A stretch of DNA of 64,000 nucleotides from Algivirga pacifica (GTDB lineage: Bacteria > Bacteroidota > Bacteroidia > Cytophagales > Flammeovirgaceae): NCBI RefSeq assembly GCF_039543525.1, contig NZ_BAABJX010000028.1, forward strand, positions 1-64,000, in the 5' to 3' direction. Below are positions 16,732 to 25,927 of this stretch, piece by piece. The notes below the pieces were generated by a model that saw only the letters and a program-made list of their open reading frames with translations, did not search any database and had not been told where the DNA came from. Positions within the stretch are counted from its first letter, which is position 1; each line of letters opens with the position of its first letter. The position numbers were made by a program, and so were the translations under genes.

Positions 16732-17394
16732 TTATCCTTCAAAAAGTGCAAGTTTACGAAAGTTTGAGGAAATACGCTCGATTAAAGTGAAGATAGGAAT
16801 TTCTTTGAGCTGTGCTGCTTGCTCATAAACCTGCTGAATAGACAGTTCTTTTTTATCATCGGTTTCCAAGAAAAGGCGATCTATAGGAGTCTGCAGAAAG
16901 GCTTCGATAACCTTGGGTCTGTTTTTAAAAAGAACCTCTCCGTAAGAAAGGTAGCACCCCGTTTTCAATAGCTGTTGCGCAATTTGTAGATTCCCTTGAA
17001 ATCCATGAATGACCCAAGGTTGTTGTGCTTTGGATTGCTTACGCATTTGCAAGAGATCCGGGTAACTTCTGACTGCATGGATAATCATAGGTTTACTCAA
17101 TTGCTCGGCACATTGGATATGTTGGACAAATACCTCTTTTTGTAGTTCAAAGGGCGTGTCAATAGCCCTATCCAAGCCCGTCTCTCCAATAAAAAGAACA
17201 TGTTTGCGATCAGCAGCTTTCGTCAGATTATTGAGTACCCCCTGATGCTCTTCGATATGCCAAGGGTGTAAGCCAACAGATTGATACTGTTGGCTATCAT
17301 TTTCTTGGAACTCCTGTAAAAAGGTATTGAGGACGGTAATTCCTTGAGGGGAGGGGTGATGTGTGTGGATGTTGATATAGGTTGGAGTAGGCAT
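16732..17394 (-). CDS. TatD-like metal-dependent hydrolase
   Basis: A 220-aa TatD/YcfH-type amidohydrolase-fold protein, expected to be a metal-dependent DNase or phosphoesterase. Metal-binding motifs are INIHTHH near the N-terminus, then VGLHPWHIE, Glu in FIGETGLDR, IIHAVRSYPDLL, IHGFQG, and FLETDD near the end. It is somewhat shorter than the usual 250-260 aa. The frame extends to an ATG at 17409, but that codon lies inside the type B repeat (its CATGAAC end), so the ATG five codons on is preferred. It precedes tcdA on the same strand. Confidence 0.85.
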   Translation of the reverse strand: MPTPTYINIHTHHPSPQGITVLNTFLQEFQENDSQQYQSVGLHPWHIEEHQGVLNNLTKAADRKHVLFIGETGLDRAIDTPFELQKEVFVQHIQCAEQLSKPMIIHAVRSYPDLLQMRKQSKAQQPWVIHGFQGNLQIAQQLLKTGCYLSYGEVLFKNRPKVIEAFLQTPIDRLFLETDDKKELSIQQVYEQAAQLKEIPIFTLIERISSNFRKLALFEG

Positions 17395-17403
17395 AGACGA
17401 TAT

Positions 17404-17598
17404 GTTCATGATGTTTAATTGAGCTTCGCTCGTTCATGATGTTTAGTTGCTGTATCGTTGAGGCAGCTTACGCTGCTTTTTGATTAATATGGTTCGATTA
17501 ACAAATCAACTCAATTCAACCCAATGTAAAGCATTGAAATATAGAGATGAAACAATTAAACATCATGAACGAGCGAAGCTCAATTAAACATCGTCAAC
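17404..17598. repeat. Type B hairpin-module array, inverted repeat
   Basis: The left arm has GTTCATGATGTTTAATT, the GAGC-TTC-GCTC module and a second GTTCATGATGTTTAGTTG. The right arm (17551-17598) is the reverse complement with small changes. The middle holds a GTTGAGGCAGCTTACGCTGC unit of type A and a CAATG-TAAAG-CATTG module. It fills the space between the TatD-like start codon and the isoaspartyl-peptidase stop codon. Confidence 0.88.
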
Positions 17599-17610
17599 AA
17601 AACTGAAACG

Positions 17611-18594
17611 TTATCGGTAGATGGCAATGGATGGCGTAGCTCGCTCCGAGCTTACTTGCCCTCGGTACATCCCTTCAGAGTTAAATACCAATTCAATATT
17701 TCCTTCTTTATCAATTGCTATGATACCTCCTTCGCCATTGCATTTTACCAACTGGTCCATCACGACTTTATCGGAAGCCTCTTTTAAGGACATTCCTCCA
17801 AATTCCATTCTTGCTGAAATATCCCGGGCAACCGTATTTTGGATAAAGTGCTCTCCATATCCAGTACAGGAAACGGCACAGGATTGATTATCGGCGTAGG
17901 TACCACAACCGATCAAGGCACTATCTCCTAGTCGTCCGTACTTTTTATTGGTCAATCCGCCAGTAGATGTGGCTGCGGCCAGATTGCCATCCATATCCAA
18001 AGCAACGGCTCCTACTGTACCAAACTTATAATCTCCACCTTTGGCATCATGGTTGGCGATAGGGGATTCTGTCTCCATCTCAGAGGCACCGTCATGGTCC
18101 AGTAGTGCACGATCTTCATCCTTTACTGCTTGCCATTGTTGGTAGCGTTCTTCCGTATAGAAATAATCTGCTGTTACTTTCTCTAGTTCTTCAAATTGAA
18201 GGGCATAGTTTTCGGCTCCTTCTCCATTGAGAAATACAAAGCGATCGTCTTCCAGTACTTTCTGAGCTAAGGAGATCGGATTTTTTATGGTTTTTACTTC
18301 AGCAACGGCCCCTGCGATACGACGCTTACCACACATAATGGAAGCCTCCATTTCGTTAGTGCCCTTATTCGAGAATACAGCACCTTTTCCTGCATTGAAC
18401 AAGGGGCTATCTTCCATGACTTTTACGGCAGCTTCTACGGCTTTTAAGGCTGATCCTCCTTGACAAAGAATTTCTTGACCTGCTGTTAATGCGTTTGTAA
18501 GGGCTTCAGTATAGGCGGCTTCTAATGCGGGCGTCATCATGGAAGGCAATATGGTACCGGCACCACCATGAATGGCTAAAGCATATTTTTTCAT
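17611..18594 (-). CDS. iaaA: Isoaspartyl peptidase / plant-type L-asparaginase
   Basis: N-terminal nucleophile hydrolase of 327 aa that removes N-terminal isoaspartyl residues and hydrolyses asparagine. It is made as an inactive precursor that cleaves itself before Thr193 in the motif YKFGTVGAVALD. The alpha-subunit start LAIHGGAG, the NAGKGAVFSNKG loop, and the TSTGGLTNKKYGRLGDSALIGCG substrate region (split around residue 215) are all present. No signal peptide is visible, so it is probably cytoplasmic. It has its own promoter region; a repeat array begins 12 nt after its stop codon. Confidence 0.93.
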   Translation of the reverse strand: MKKYALAIHGGAGTILPSMMTPALEAAYTEALTNALTAGQEILCQGGSALKAVEAAVKVMEDSPLFNAGKGAVFSNKGTNEMEASIMCGKRRIAGAVAEVKTIKNPISLAQKVLEDDRFVFLNGEGAENYALQFEELEKVTADYFYTEERYQQWQAVKDEDRALLDHDGASEMETESPIANHDAKGGDYKFGTVGAVALDMDGNLAAATSTGGLTNKKYGRLGDSALIGCGTYADNQSCAVSCTGYGEHFIQNTVARDISARMEFGGMSLKEASDKVVMDQLVKCNGEGGIIAIDKEGNIELVFNSEGMYRGQVSSERATPSIAIYR

Positions 18595-18822
18595 ACGTTT
18601 ATTTGATTATTCATATTTATACTCCTTTCCAGGCAGACAAAAAGTAGAACATACATGATCTCCATCATATAATAATTCTATAATAAACAGGAAAGTTCTT
18701 GGCGGGTGCATAAATATAGGGAGGATTCTGGAAATAATTAAATTTTACGAGTGTTTGTGGTCGCTTATTGCTTTGCTTGAATACTCTTAATGAAAAAAAT
18801 AAACGATAAATAGTCAACGATA
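18595..18822. other. Spacer upstream of iaaA
   Basis: No gene or strong hairpin is seen. It should contain the iaaA promoter on the minus strand and the downstream region of the hydrolase fragment. Confidence 0.4.
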
Positions 18823-18954
18823 TCAATTTAATACCCTCTCCAGAAAATGCTCAAAAATAGGAATAATCTCCGGCATGGAGGGTTGCAAACGATGATCTCC
18901 ATCGATTAAGAGCAAGGCACATTTTGCCTTTTGAGCAAAACGGATGGAATGTTC
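18823..18954 (-). pseudogene. C-terminal fragment of an alpha/beta hydrolase
   Basis: On the minus strand 43 codons run open from 18954 to a TGA at 18823. They contain FAQKAKCALLLIDGDHRL followed by a helical tail ending in FLERVLN. This reads like the last strand, catalytic-histidine loop (GDH) and final helix of a small alpha/beta-hydrolase. There is no start codon, and the reading stops exactly where the type B repeat begins at 18955. The rest of the gene is missing. It looks like a deletion or rearrangement with its breakpoint at the repeat. Confidence 0.6.
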
Positions 18955-18955
18955 T

Positions 18956-19001
18956 CAACTAAACAATATGAACGAGCGAAGCTCAATTAAACAATATGAA
19001 C
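18956..19001. repeat. Single arm of a type B hairpin-module array
   Basis: CAACTAAACAATATGAAC, the module GAGC-GAA-GCTC, and a second AATTAAACAATATGAAC. Unlike the other type B loci it has no inverted partner arm nearby. Its left end is fused to the hydrolase fragment. Confidence 0.85.
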
Positions 19002-19003
19002 AA

Positions 19004-19035
19004 AAAAGCCATCTCAGTTTCCCAAGATGGCTTTT
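19004..19035. terminator. Bidirectional terminator after the PurF-like gene
   Basis: AAAAGCCATCT and AGATGGCTTTT are perfect 11-bp arms around a 10-nt loop, with A runs on one side and T runs on the other. It lies 31 nt after the stop codon at 19066. Confidence 0.8.
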
Positions 19036-19065
19036 ACGATCATATAATATTACCAGAATATATGC

Positions 19066-20958
19066 TTAGTATGCTCTAGCGTTTTTACCTTCCATGAAGT
19101 TGACGAATGATTTATTCACCACTCTCATACCTCCATTGGTAGGGAAGTCACCAGTGAAATACCAGTCTCCTTTATGCTCTGGACATGCTTCGTGTAGTCC
19201 GTCTACCGTTTGGAAAATCACATCTACTTCTGCACCAACCGTTTCTTGTTTTACGATGTCAGCAATCTCGTTAGCGATTTGCTGATCAGTAAACGGCTCA
19301 TAGATTTTCTTCACGTGGTTCTCCATTGGCTCCTCCAAGGATTTACGCAACTCCTTCTTACAACGATAGTATACCTCGTCAATTAGGTCAGTCATATTGT
19401 TGCGTTTTAATAGATTCATGGCTGCACGGAAAGCGACAAACTCGTTCATACGAGACATGTTGATGCCGTAGCAATCAGGGTAACGAATCTGTGGAGCAGA
19501 AGAAACAACGATAATCTTTTTAGGAGATAATCTATCAAGCATATTGATGATACTCTTTTGTAGGGTTGTTCCTCTTACAATAGAGTCATCAATCACGACT
19601 AGTGTATCCACGTTTTTCTTGATCACCTCATAGGTCGTATCATAAACGTGTGCGACCATATCGTCACGCATATTGTCATCGGCAATAAAGGTACGCGCTT
19701 TGGCATCCTTAATAACCATTTTCTCTACGCGAGGACGGAAGCTTAACAGGTGATCCAGTTCTTCTCCATTTACGCCATTCTTGATAGCTTCCAGACGTTT
19801 CTCTACCAAGTAACGGTCTAGACCTTCGATCATTCCAAGGAAAGAAGTCTCAGCAGTATTTGGAATGTAAGAGAATACCGTGTTCTCCAAGTCATAGTTG
19901 ATTTTCTCCAGAATGGTAGGAATCAATAGTTTTCCTAGCATTTTACGCTCCTGGTAGATCTGAGGATCAGAACCTCTTGAGAAGTAGATACGCTCAAAGC
20001 TACAAGAAAGCTTTTCTCCTGGCTCCAGGTAAGGGACTTCTCTGTAAGAACCATCCTTGTCGATAATCAAGGCATGTCCTGGTTTTACCTCTTGGATCTT
20101 ATCGTAATCGGTGTTGAATGCTGTTTTAATCGCAGGCTTCTCAGAAGCAACTACGACTACTTCGTCATCCGCATAGTAATAAGCCGGACGGATACCGTTG
20201 ACATCGCGAGCTACAAAGGCAGCACCGTATCCTGTCATACCCATCATGGCATATCCACCGTCAAAATCTTTACAAGCTCTGGATAGTACGTTCTCCAGGT
20301 TCAGCGTTGATTCAATCTTGCTAGTGATCTCTTTATTGTCTAACCCGGCATCTTTATACTTAGCGAAAAGCTCTTGTACTTCTAGATCAAGGAAGTGTCC
20401 GATCTTCTCCATAACGGTTACGGTGTCGACCTTTTCCTTAGGGTGTTGCCCTAGCTCTACCAAACGGTCAAATAACTCGTCTACGTTGGTCATATTGAAG
20501 TTACCTGCCATCACAAGCTGACGGCTTCTCCAATTGTTGCGTCTCATAAACGGGTGACAAGTTTCAATGGAGTTCTTGCCGTGTGTCCCGTAACGCAAGT
20601 GTCCCATGTAAAGATCACCTACGAATGGTACATTTTCTCTCAGGTATTCTTCATTGAAATACTTGTTGGGGTTACCACTGATCTTGTTCAGTTTCTTTCC
20701 AACTTTCTTGAAGACATCCATAATTGGCTGAGAGTCGATCGAACGCACACGATCGATAAATGGCTTGCCCGGTTTCATGTCAATCTTTACGGAAGCAAAG
20801 CCTACCCCGTCTTGCCCTCTGTTATGCTGCTTCTCCATTAGTAAGTACATCTTACTAATAGCATAGGCAGGTGTTTGATACTTGTCTATATAATATGAAA
20901 GTGGTTTGCGTAGTCTTACCATCGCAATTCCACACTCGTGTTTGATAAAGTCGCTCAT
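19066..20958 (-). CDS. Amidophosphoribosyltransferase-like protein, long form
   Basis: A 630-aa protein with an N-terminal class II glutamine amidotransferase domain and a C-terminal phosphoribosyltransferase domain, the PurF layout. PurF makes 5-phosphoribosylamine from PRPP and glutamine at the start of purine synthesis. Cys9 in MSDFIKHECGIA would be the nucleophile after propeptide removal. HNRGQDGVG (45-53) and MGHLRYGTHG (118-127) are conserved, and VVIDDSIVRGTT (454-465) binds PRPP. Classic PurF is about 470-510 aa; the extra length lies mainly in insertions (60-110, 170-225) and the C-terminus. It may be a paralogue specific to Bacteroidetes rather than the housekeeping enzyme, so no symbol is given. 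Confidence 0.85.
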   Translation of the reverse strand: MSDFIKHECGIAMVRLRKPLSYYIDKYQTPAYAISKMYLLMEKQHNRGQDGVGFASVKIDMKPGKPFIDRVRSIDSQPIMDVFKKVGKKLNKISGNPNKYFNEEYLRENVPFVGDLYMGHLRYGTHGKNSIETCHPFMRRNNWRSRQLVMAGNFNMTNVDELFDRLVELGQHPKEKVDTVTVMEKIGHFLDLEVQELFAKYKDAGLDNKEITSKIESTLNLENVLSRACKDFDGGYAMMGMTGYGAAFVARDVNGIRPAYYYADDEVVVVASEKPAIKTAFNTDYDKIQEVKPGHALIIDKDGSYREVPYLEPGEKLSCSFERIYFSRGSDPQIYQERKMLGKLLIPTILEKINYDLENTVFSYIPNTAETSFLGMIEGLDRYLVEKRLEAIKNGVNGEELDHLLSFRPRVEKMVIKDAKARTFIADDNMRDDMVAHVYDTTYEVIKKNVDTLVVIDDSIVRGTTLQKSIINMLDRLSPKKIIVVSSAPQIRYPDCYGINMSRMNEFVAFRAAMNLLKRNNMTDLIDEVYYRCKKELRKSLEEPMENHVKKIYEPFTDQQIANEIADIVKQETVGAEVDVIFQTVDGLHEACPEHKGDWYFTGDFPTNGGMRVVNKSFVNFMEGKNARAY

Positions 20959-21382
20959 CAGAAGAGTATTAATCCAGTGTTATGGTTGATGCCGCAAAAG
21001 AAACCACATTTTTTTTACTTCCCAAATTGAGACCATGTTTTCTTTACAATTCTTATATTTTTTTGTGTTAATCCAAGAAGGTAAGCCCTTGCTTCTCACC
21101 ATATTTTGATAGAATAATGTTAATGTTAACGCATTTTTACAAACTCAAAATCTATGGAGATGGGGTGGGAATATGAAATAAAGAATAAGCTATATTCCGT
21201 AAGACATAATTGATGTAAGGATATTATTAAATATTTAAAAATAACCCTTAACTTATAAATACGGTCATTAGGTTGATGTTGTCGCATGATGTATGTTTGT
21301 CGGTTATAAACCACAAACGATAACCCAATACCTTCTACCACAGTCAAATTAAAAACCCATTACTTATTAGCGTCATTTTTCT
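20959..21382. other. Divergent promoter region of the PurF-like gene and the efflux operon
   Basis: This 424-nt space has no credible gene; a 73-codon minus-strand frame (21126-21347) resembles nothing. A promoter for the efflux operon is marked separately. An AT-rich tract at 21180-21260 separates the two directions. Confidence 0.4.
21273..21299 (+). promoter_or_regulatory. Promoter of the RND efflux operon
   Basis: TTG at 21273-21275 and TATGTTTG at 21292-21299 (exact TAnnTTTG) with 16 nt between. The first start codon of the operon is 83 nt downstream. Confidence 0.45.
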
Positions 21383-22516
21383 ATGAGAATAAGACAACTG
21401 ATCATCAGTGTCGCTATTTTAATTATCGTAATAGGGGCTGCTGCTTTTTTCTATTCACTAAAGGAAGAACCCGAACAAACCCCTAAGGCTGCTCGTGTAC
21501 GATATGTTACTACAGAAACGGTAGCCTACCAGTACATTCATACCACTATGGAAGGATATGGAAGGGTGAGTACGACTATGCCCTTGGATATTACTTCTGA
21601 AGTGCAAGGCAAAATGGAAGAAGGGAGTATTCACCTAAAAGAAGGGACGAACTTCAAGAAAGGGCAGACTTTGTTTAAGATTGACGACACTATAACCCGT
21701 TACCAACTACAAGCACAAAAGGCTAGTTTTTTGAGAGATGTAGCCGGTATTCTTCCGGATATGAAGATCGATTACCCGAATAGTTACCCTATATGGAATG
21801 CTTTTTTTGAAAGTTTGGATGTGAGTAAACCTTTGCCAGCGCTACCGAAACATCAGTCAGGAAAAGAAAAGACCTTTCTAGCAACCCGGAACATATTTAC
21901 GAACTATTACCAGATTAAAAGTAGTGAGACCAATCTTTATAAGCATTATTATAAAGCCCCTTTTGAGGGGGCTATTTCTGAAGTATACCTGCAAATTGGG
22001 TCTTTTGTAAACCCAGGTACACGTATTGCTCGCATTCATAAAACAGAATCCCTGGAACTGAATGTAGCCCTCCCTCCTGAGAATATACAGTGGTTGCAAG
22101 TCGGAAAGAAGGTCAGTGTATCTACAGAAGATGGCGGTAAGCAATGGCAAGGAGAAATCAGTAGAATTGCCGATGTGGTGAATCCTAATACCCAATCGTT
22201 GAGTATCTATATTCATATTATTCCTGATAAAGAACATACAGTATATGAGGGAATGTATCTGAAAGCTATCATCAGGGGGATTGATATTCCGAACGCGATG
22301 AGGATTCCTCGGAATGCTTTGATTGATCAGCGGTTGGTGTATATCGTAAAAGATAGTGTCCTACAGCTTTATCCAGTCAAAATTCATAAGATATCAGAAG
22401 AGAATGCAATTGTTTCGGGTATTCCAGAAGGAGAAAAAGTAGTGAGTGAGCCTTTGATCAATGCTTATGAAGGCATGCAGGTCAAAATATTAAATGATAA
22501 CCTGAAGCGCCCATGA
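21383..22516 (+). CDS. RND efflux periplasmic adaptor (HlyD/AcrA family)
   Basis: Membrane-fusion protein of 377 aa linking the inner-membrane pump to a TolC-like channel. An N-terminal membrane anchor (about 5-27) is followed by a lipoyl half-motif near 75-100, a helical hairpin (about 105-175), the second lipoyl half YKAPFEGAISEVYLQIGSFVNPG, then beta-barrel and membrane-proximal domains (IPRNALIDQRLVYIVKDS). The stop overlaps the start of the pump gene by four bases (ATGA), so the two are translationally coupled. Confidence 0.92.
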   Translation: MRIRQLIISVAILIIVIGAAAFFYSLKEEPEQTPKAARVRYVTTETVAYQYIHTTMEGYGRVSTTMPLDITSEVQGKMEEGSIHLKEGTNFKKGQTLFKIDDTITRYQLQAQKASFLRDVAGILPDMKIDYPNSYPIWNAFFESLDVSKPLPALPKHQSGKEKTFLATRNIFTNYYQIKSSETNLYKHYYKAPFEGAISEVYLQIGSFVNPGTRIARIHKTESLELNVALPPENIQWLQVGKKVSVSTEDGGKQWQGEISRIADVVNPNTQSLSIYIHIIPDKEHTVYEGMYLKAIIRGIDIPNAMRIPRNALIDQRLVYIVKDSVLQLYPVKIHKISEENAIVSGIPEGEKVVSEPLINAYEGMQVKILNDNLKRP

Positions 22517-25500
22517 GATCCATTATCGAAAACTTTGTCAAGTATGGCATTCTTTCCAATACCATCATTGCGCTTACCATCATCCTGGGAGGGTATACCC
22601 TTTATCATACGGAATTTTCTTTCTTCCCGGAGCGAGAGTCTCGAATTATTAATATCTCAGTACTGTATCAGGGAGCTTCTCCGGAAGAAATGGAGGAGGG
22701 GGTTACGCAGCGTATAGAAGAAGCGTTGAGAGGAATCGTAGGGATAGAGGAAATCTTATCCAGCTCCACAGAGAATATGGCGACCATCACCGTGGAGATT
22801 TTTCATGGCTATGATATCGATGAAGCTTATACGGATGTTAAAAATGCAGTGGATGGGATCAGTGCCTTTCCAACAGGAGCAGAACGTCCGATCATCTTTA
22901 AGCAAAAGAACCGTAGTTCGGTGATGTGGATAGGATTGACCGGAGAAACAGATCAGGTGTCTCTTAATGACCTGAAAATTACCCTCCAAAAAATAGAAGA
23001 TGATTTCCTTCGCTCAGGAATTATCACACAGGTCATGCCAATGGGATACCCTGACCGGGAGATTTCTATAGAGGTAGATGAAACCACTTTGTTACGGTAT
23101 GGACTGACAATTACTCAAGTGGCCAATATCGTTCGTAGAAATAATAGGGACTTGTCAGGAGGGGCAATCAAAACCACAGACGAGGAGATCCTGATTCGTT
23201 CCCGAGGGAAGAGAACAGATGCTGATTTCATCGGTAAGATTGTCTTACTGGCACTACCCAATGGAGGAACGCTCTATTTACGCGATGTAGCCGATATCAA
23301 AGAACAATTTGCTGACACCCCTGATGAGAGCTTCTTGAACGGAAAGTTGTCGGTATATATGTTAGTACAGAAACTATTGTCAGAAGACTTACTGGACATC
23401 ACTAATTATGTGGAAGGGTATATAGAGGAGTTTAATGAGGAGAACCCACATATGAAGCTGCAAGTGACGTTTAAGTTTTGGGATTTGCTTAAGCAACGAT
23501 TGACCATGTTGATCGAGAATGGAGTCGTGGGATTAGTGTTGGTATGTGTCGCGTTGGGGTTATTCCTGAGCTTACGATTGTCTTTCTGGGTAGCCTGGGG
23601 TATCCCGTCGTCTTTTTTGGGATTATTCATTTTAGGCTCATTTGTCGGGTTTACCATTAATATGATCTCTTTGTTTGGGATGATTCTGGTGGTTGGTATC
23701 CTGGTGGATGATGGGATTGTGATTGCCGAAAATATTTATGCTCATTTTGAGAGAGGAAAGTCGCCTTATCATTCTGCAGTGGATGGGACGATAGAGGTAT
23801 TACCTGCCGTTTTTACTTCGGTCACTACGACCATTATTGCTTTTACGCCTTTATTATTGATTGAGGGAGAGTTGAATTTCTTGAAAGATATGGGGCTGGT
23901 GGTGATTTTTTCTCTGGGCTTTTCTTTGTTGGAAGCGTTTTTTGTTCTTCCTGCTCATTTATCTAGCCCTAGTGTATTGAGAGCCAAATCTCCCAATTCG
24001 GTTGGAGGGCGGATAAGAACCCGTATCAATAACTTTTTGGATATGGTACGTAGCGATTGGTATGGAAGGTTTCTTCAGAAGACCTTGAAATACCAATGGG
24101 TATCCATTACGGTAATGGTGGGAATGCTGATTGTAACCTTTGGATTTTTGGGTGGTGGCGTAATTCGAGCGACCTTTTTCCCCCGTATACCGTTCAATAG
24201 TATCAATATTGATATCGCCTTTCAAGCTGGGACACGAGAGACCTTGACCAAGGAATATATTATGCGCTTTGATAGTCTGGTATGGGAGGTGAATGAAGAT
24301 CTTAAAAAAGAGTTTAATGATACGACTAACTGGATCAATTACACCTTTGCCAATGTGGGACAGAGTACTTTTGGAGTAGGAGGGCATACTGGAAATGTGA
24401 ATATCTTTTTCAAAGAGCTGGATGATGCTCCGGTAAATGATATAGGGCTGATCAAGCGGATTAACAAGAAGATAGGAAAAGTACCCGAAGCGGATAAGTT
24501 AAAGGTGGGGAATGAAGGGCGCTTTGGGAAACCTGTTTCTATTATGTTGATGGGGAAAGAAGGGGAGACGTTACGCTTAGCTGCCGAGGAACTGAAGAGA
24601 GAACTGGAAAACCTTTCGGTACTAAAGGAAGTGATTGATGACAGTAATATTGGGAAAAGAGAATTAGAGCTATTCTTAAAGCCTCAGGCACATTATCTCA
24701 ATTTGGATCGGGATGATATCGTACAGCAGGTACGACAAGGTTTTTTTGGGGAACAAGTACAACGAATACAGAAAGGCAGGGATGAACTCAGGGTATGGGT
24801 GCGTTACCCTTTGTCAGGGCGAATGAGCTTGACACAACTGGAACAGATGAAGGTGAAGGTCAATGGGAACGAATACCCCGTGAGTGAGTTGGTGGACTAT
24901 AAGATCGTTAGGGGTATCTCAGATATTAAGCATTATATGGGTAGTCGGACGATTACGGTAGAGGCTGATTTGGTAGATCCAGAGATGGAAGTTCCGCCCA
25001 TATTAGAAAAAATCAATAGAGATATTTTACCGAAAGTATTGGCAAACTACCCTACCGTAAGAGTAGAGGAAAGTGGACAAGCCAAGGAAAGTGCTCAATC
25101 CCTTAATGAGATCGTGACCCTCTTTGGGGGAGCGATGTTCATGATGTTTGTGGTGATTATGTTGAATTTCCGCTCTTTCTATCAGGCAGTACTCGTGATT
25201 TCCATGATTCCGATGGGATGGGTAGGGGCAGCCTGGGGACACGGCATTCATGGTATTCCTATTTCTATCCTAAGTGCCTGGGGAATGATTGCCCTTTCAG
25301 GAATCTTGATTAATGATGCAGTCGTGTTTATAGATCGCTATAACCGTAACCTTACCAATGGAATGTTTGTGATGGAAGCTGTTTATGATGCAGGAATTTC
25401 CCGTTTTCGCCCCATTATGCTAACGTCGATTACCACAATTGCGGGGTTGTCTCCATTAATTCAAGAGAAAAGTTTTCAGGCACAATTCTTAATTCCGATG

Positions 25501-25713
25501 GCGATAGCAGTAGCCTGGGGAGTATTGGTGGGTACCTTGGTGATTCTGCTTTTTCTACCCCCACTGATGATGGCTTTTAATGATATACGCCAATGGGCCA
25601 AATACCTATGGACAGGGCAGAAACCGTCTGCAGAAGAAGTGGAACGGGTAATTATCGATCAACATAAGGATCGTTTGTTCGATCACTATCCGGATACCCC
25701 TTCTGGTTCATAA
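22513..25713 (+). CDS. RND family efflux permease (AcrB-like)
   Basis: Proton-driven inner-membrane pump of 1066 aa with the 12-helix, two-large-loop AcrB plan. The N-terminal helix is at about 12-32. The helix-4 charge-relay pair is visible in VGILVDDGIVIAENIYAHFE, and helix 10 carries GILINDAVVFIDRYNR. Substrates are unknown; it could export drugs, lipids or envelope products. The last codons (Gly-Ser, stop) lie within a type B repeat that begins at 25706, so the native C-terminus may have been changed. The outer-membrane channel gene follows after this repeat. Confidence 0.94.
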   Translation: MRSIIENFVKYGILSNTIIALTIILGGYTLYHTEFSFFPERESRIINISVLYQGASPEEMEEGVTQRIEEALRGIVGIEEILSSSTENMATITVEIFHGYDIDEAYTDVKNAVDGISAFPTGAERPIIFKQKNRSSVMWIGLTGETDQVSLNDLKITLQKIEDDFLRSGIITQVMPMGYPDREISIEVDETTLLRYGLTITQVANIVRRNNRDLSGGAIKTTDEEILIRSRGKRTDADFIGKIVLLALPNGGTLYLRDVADIKEQFADTPDESFLNGKLSVYMLVQKLLSEDLLDITNYVEGYIEEFNEENPHMKLQVTFKFWDLLKQRLTMLIENGVVGLVLVCVALGLFLSLRLSFWVAWGIPSSFLGLFILGSFVGFTINMISLFGMILVVGILVDDGIVIAENIYAHFERGKSPYHSAVDGTIEVLPAVFTSVTTTIIAFTPLLLIEGELNFLKDMGLVVIFSLGFSLLEAFFVLPAHLSSPSVLRAKSPNSVGGRIRTRINNFLDMVRSDWYGRFLQKTLKYQWVSITVMVGMLIVTFGFLGGGVIRATFFPRIPFNSINIDIAFQAGTRETLTKEYIMRFDSLVWEVNEDLKKEFNDTTNWINYTFANVGQSTFGVGGHTGNVNIFFKELDDAPVNDIGLIKRINKKIGKVPEADKLKVGNEGRFGKPVSIMLMGKEGETLRLAAEELKRELENLSVLKEVIDDSNIGKRELELFLKPQAHYLNLDRDDIVQQVRQGFFGEQVQRIQKGRDELRVWVRYPLSGRMSLTQLEQMKVKVNGNEYPVSELVDYKIVRGISDIKHYMGSRTITVEADLVDPEMEVPPILEKINRDILPKVLANYPTVRVEESGQAKESAQSLNEIVTLFGGAMFMMFVVIMLNFRSFYQAVLVISMIPMGWVGAAWGHGIHGIPISILSAWGMIALSGILINDAVVFIDRYNRNLTNGMFVMEAVYDAGISRFRPIMLTSITTIAGLSPLIQEKSFQAQFLIPMAIAVAWGVLVGTLVILLFLPPLMMAFNDIRQWAKYLWTGQKPSAEEVERVIIDQHKDRLFDHYPDTPSGS

Positions 25714-25846
25714 TGTTTAATTGAGCTTCGCTCGTTCATATTGTTTAGTTGAACAATCACAAGACTTCCCTAATTTCACCGAAGGTGAAATGTATTGACT
25801 CAACTAAACAATATGAACGAGCGAAGCTCCATTAAACAACATGAAC
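25706..25846. repeat. Type B hairpin-module array inside the efflux operon
   Basis: Left arm GTTCATAATGTTTAATT plus GAGC-TTC-GCTC plus GTTCATATTGTTTAGTTG. Right arm is the reverse complement with GAGC-GAA-GCTC, ending in CATGAAC at 25846. The middle holds the module TTTCACC-GAA-GGTGAAA at 25774-25790. It overlaps the pump stop codon and separates the pump from the tolC-like gene. Confidence 0.88.
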
Positions 25847-25927
25847 AAAAACGATATAAAGTAATTTGCCTGCGATAAAAAAGTAGTTACCATCATTACT
25901 TTCCAGCAAACAAAACCCTAATGATCT

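Noticed and set aside
21126..21347. 73-codon minus-strand frame before the efflux operon
   Set aside because: It overlaps the probable promoter of the operon and looks like random translation of AT-rich DNA.
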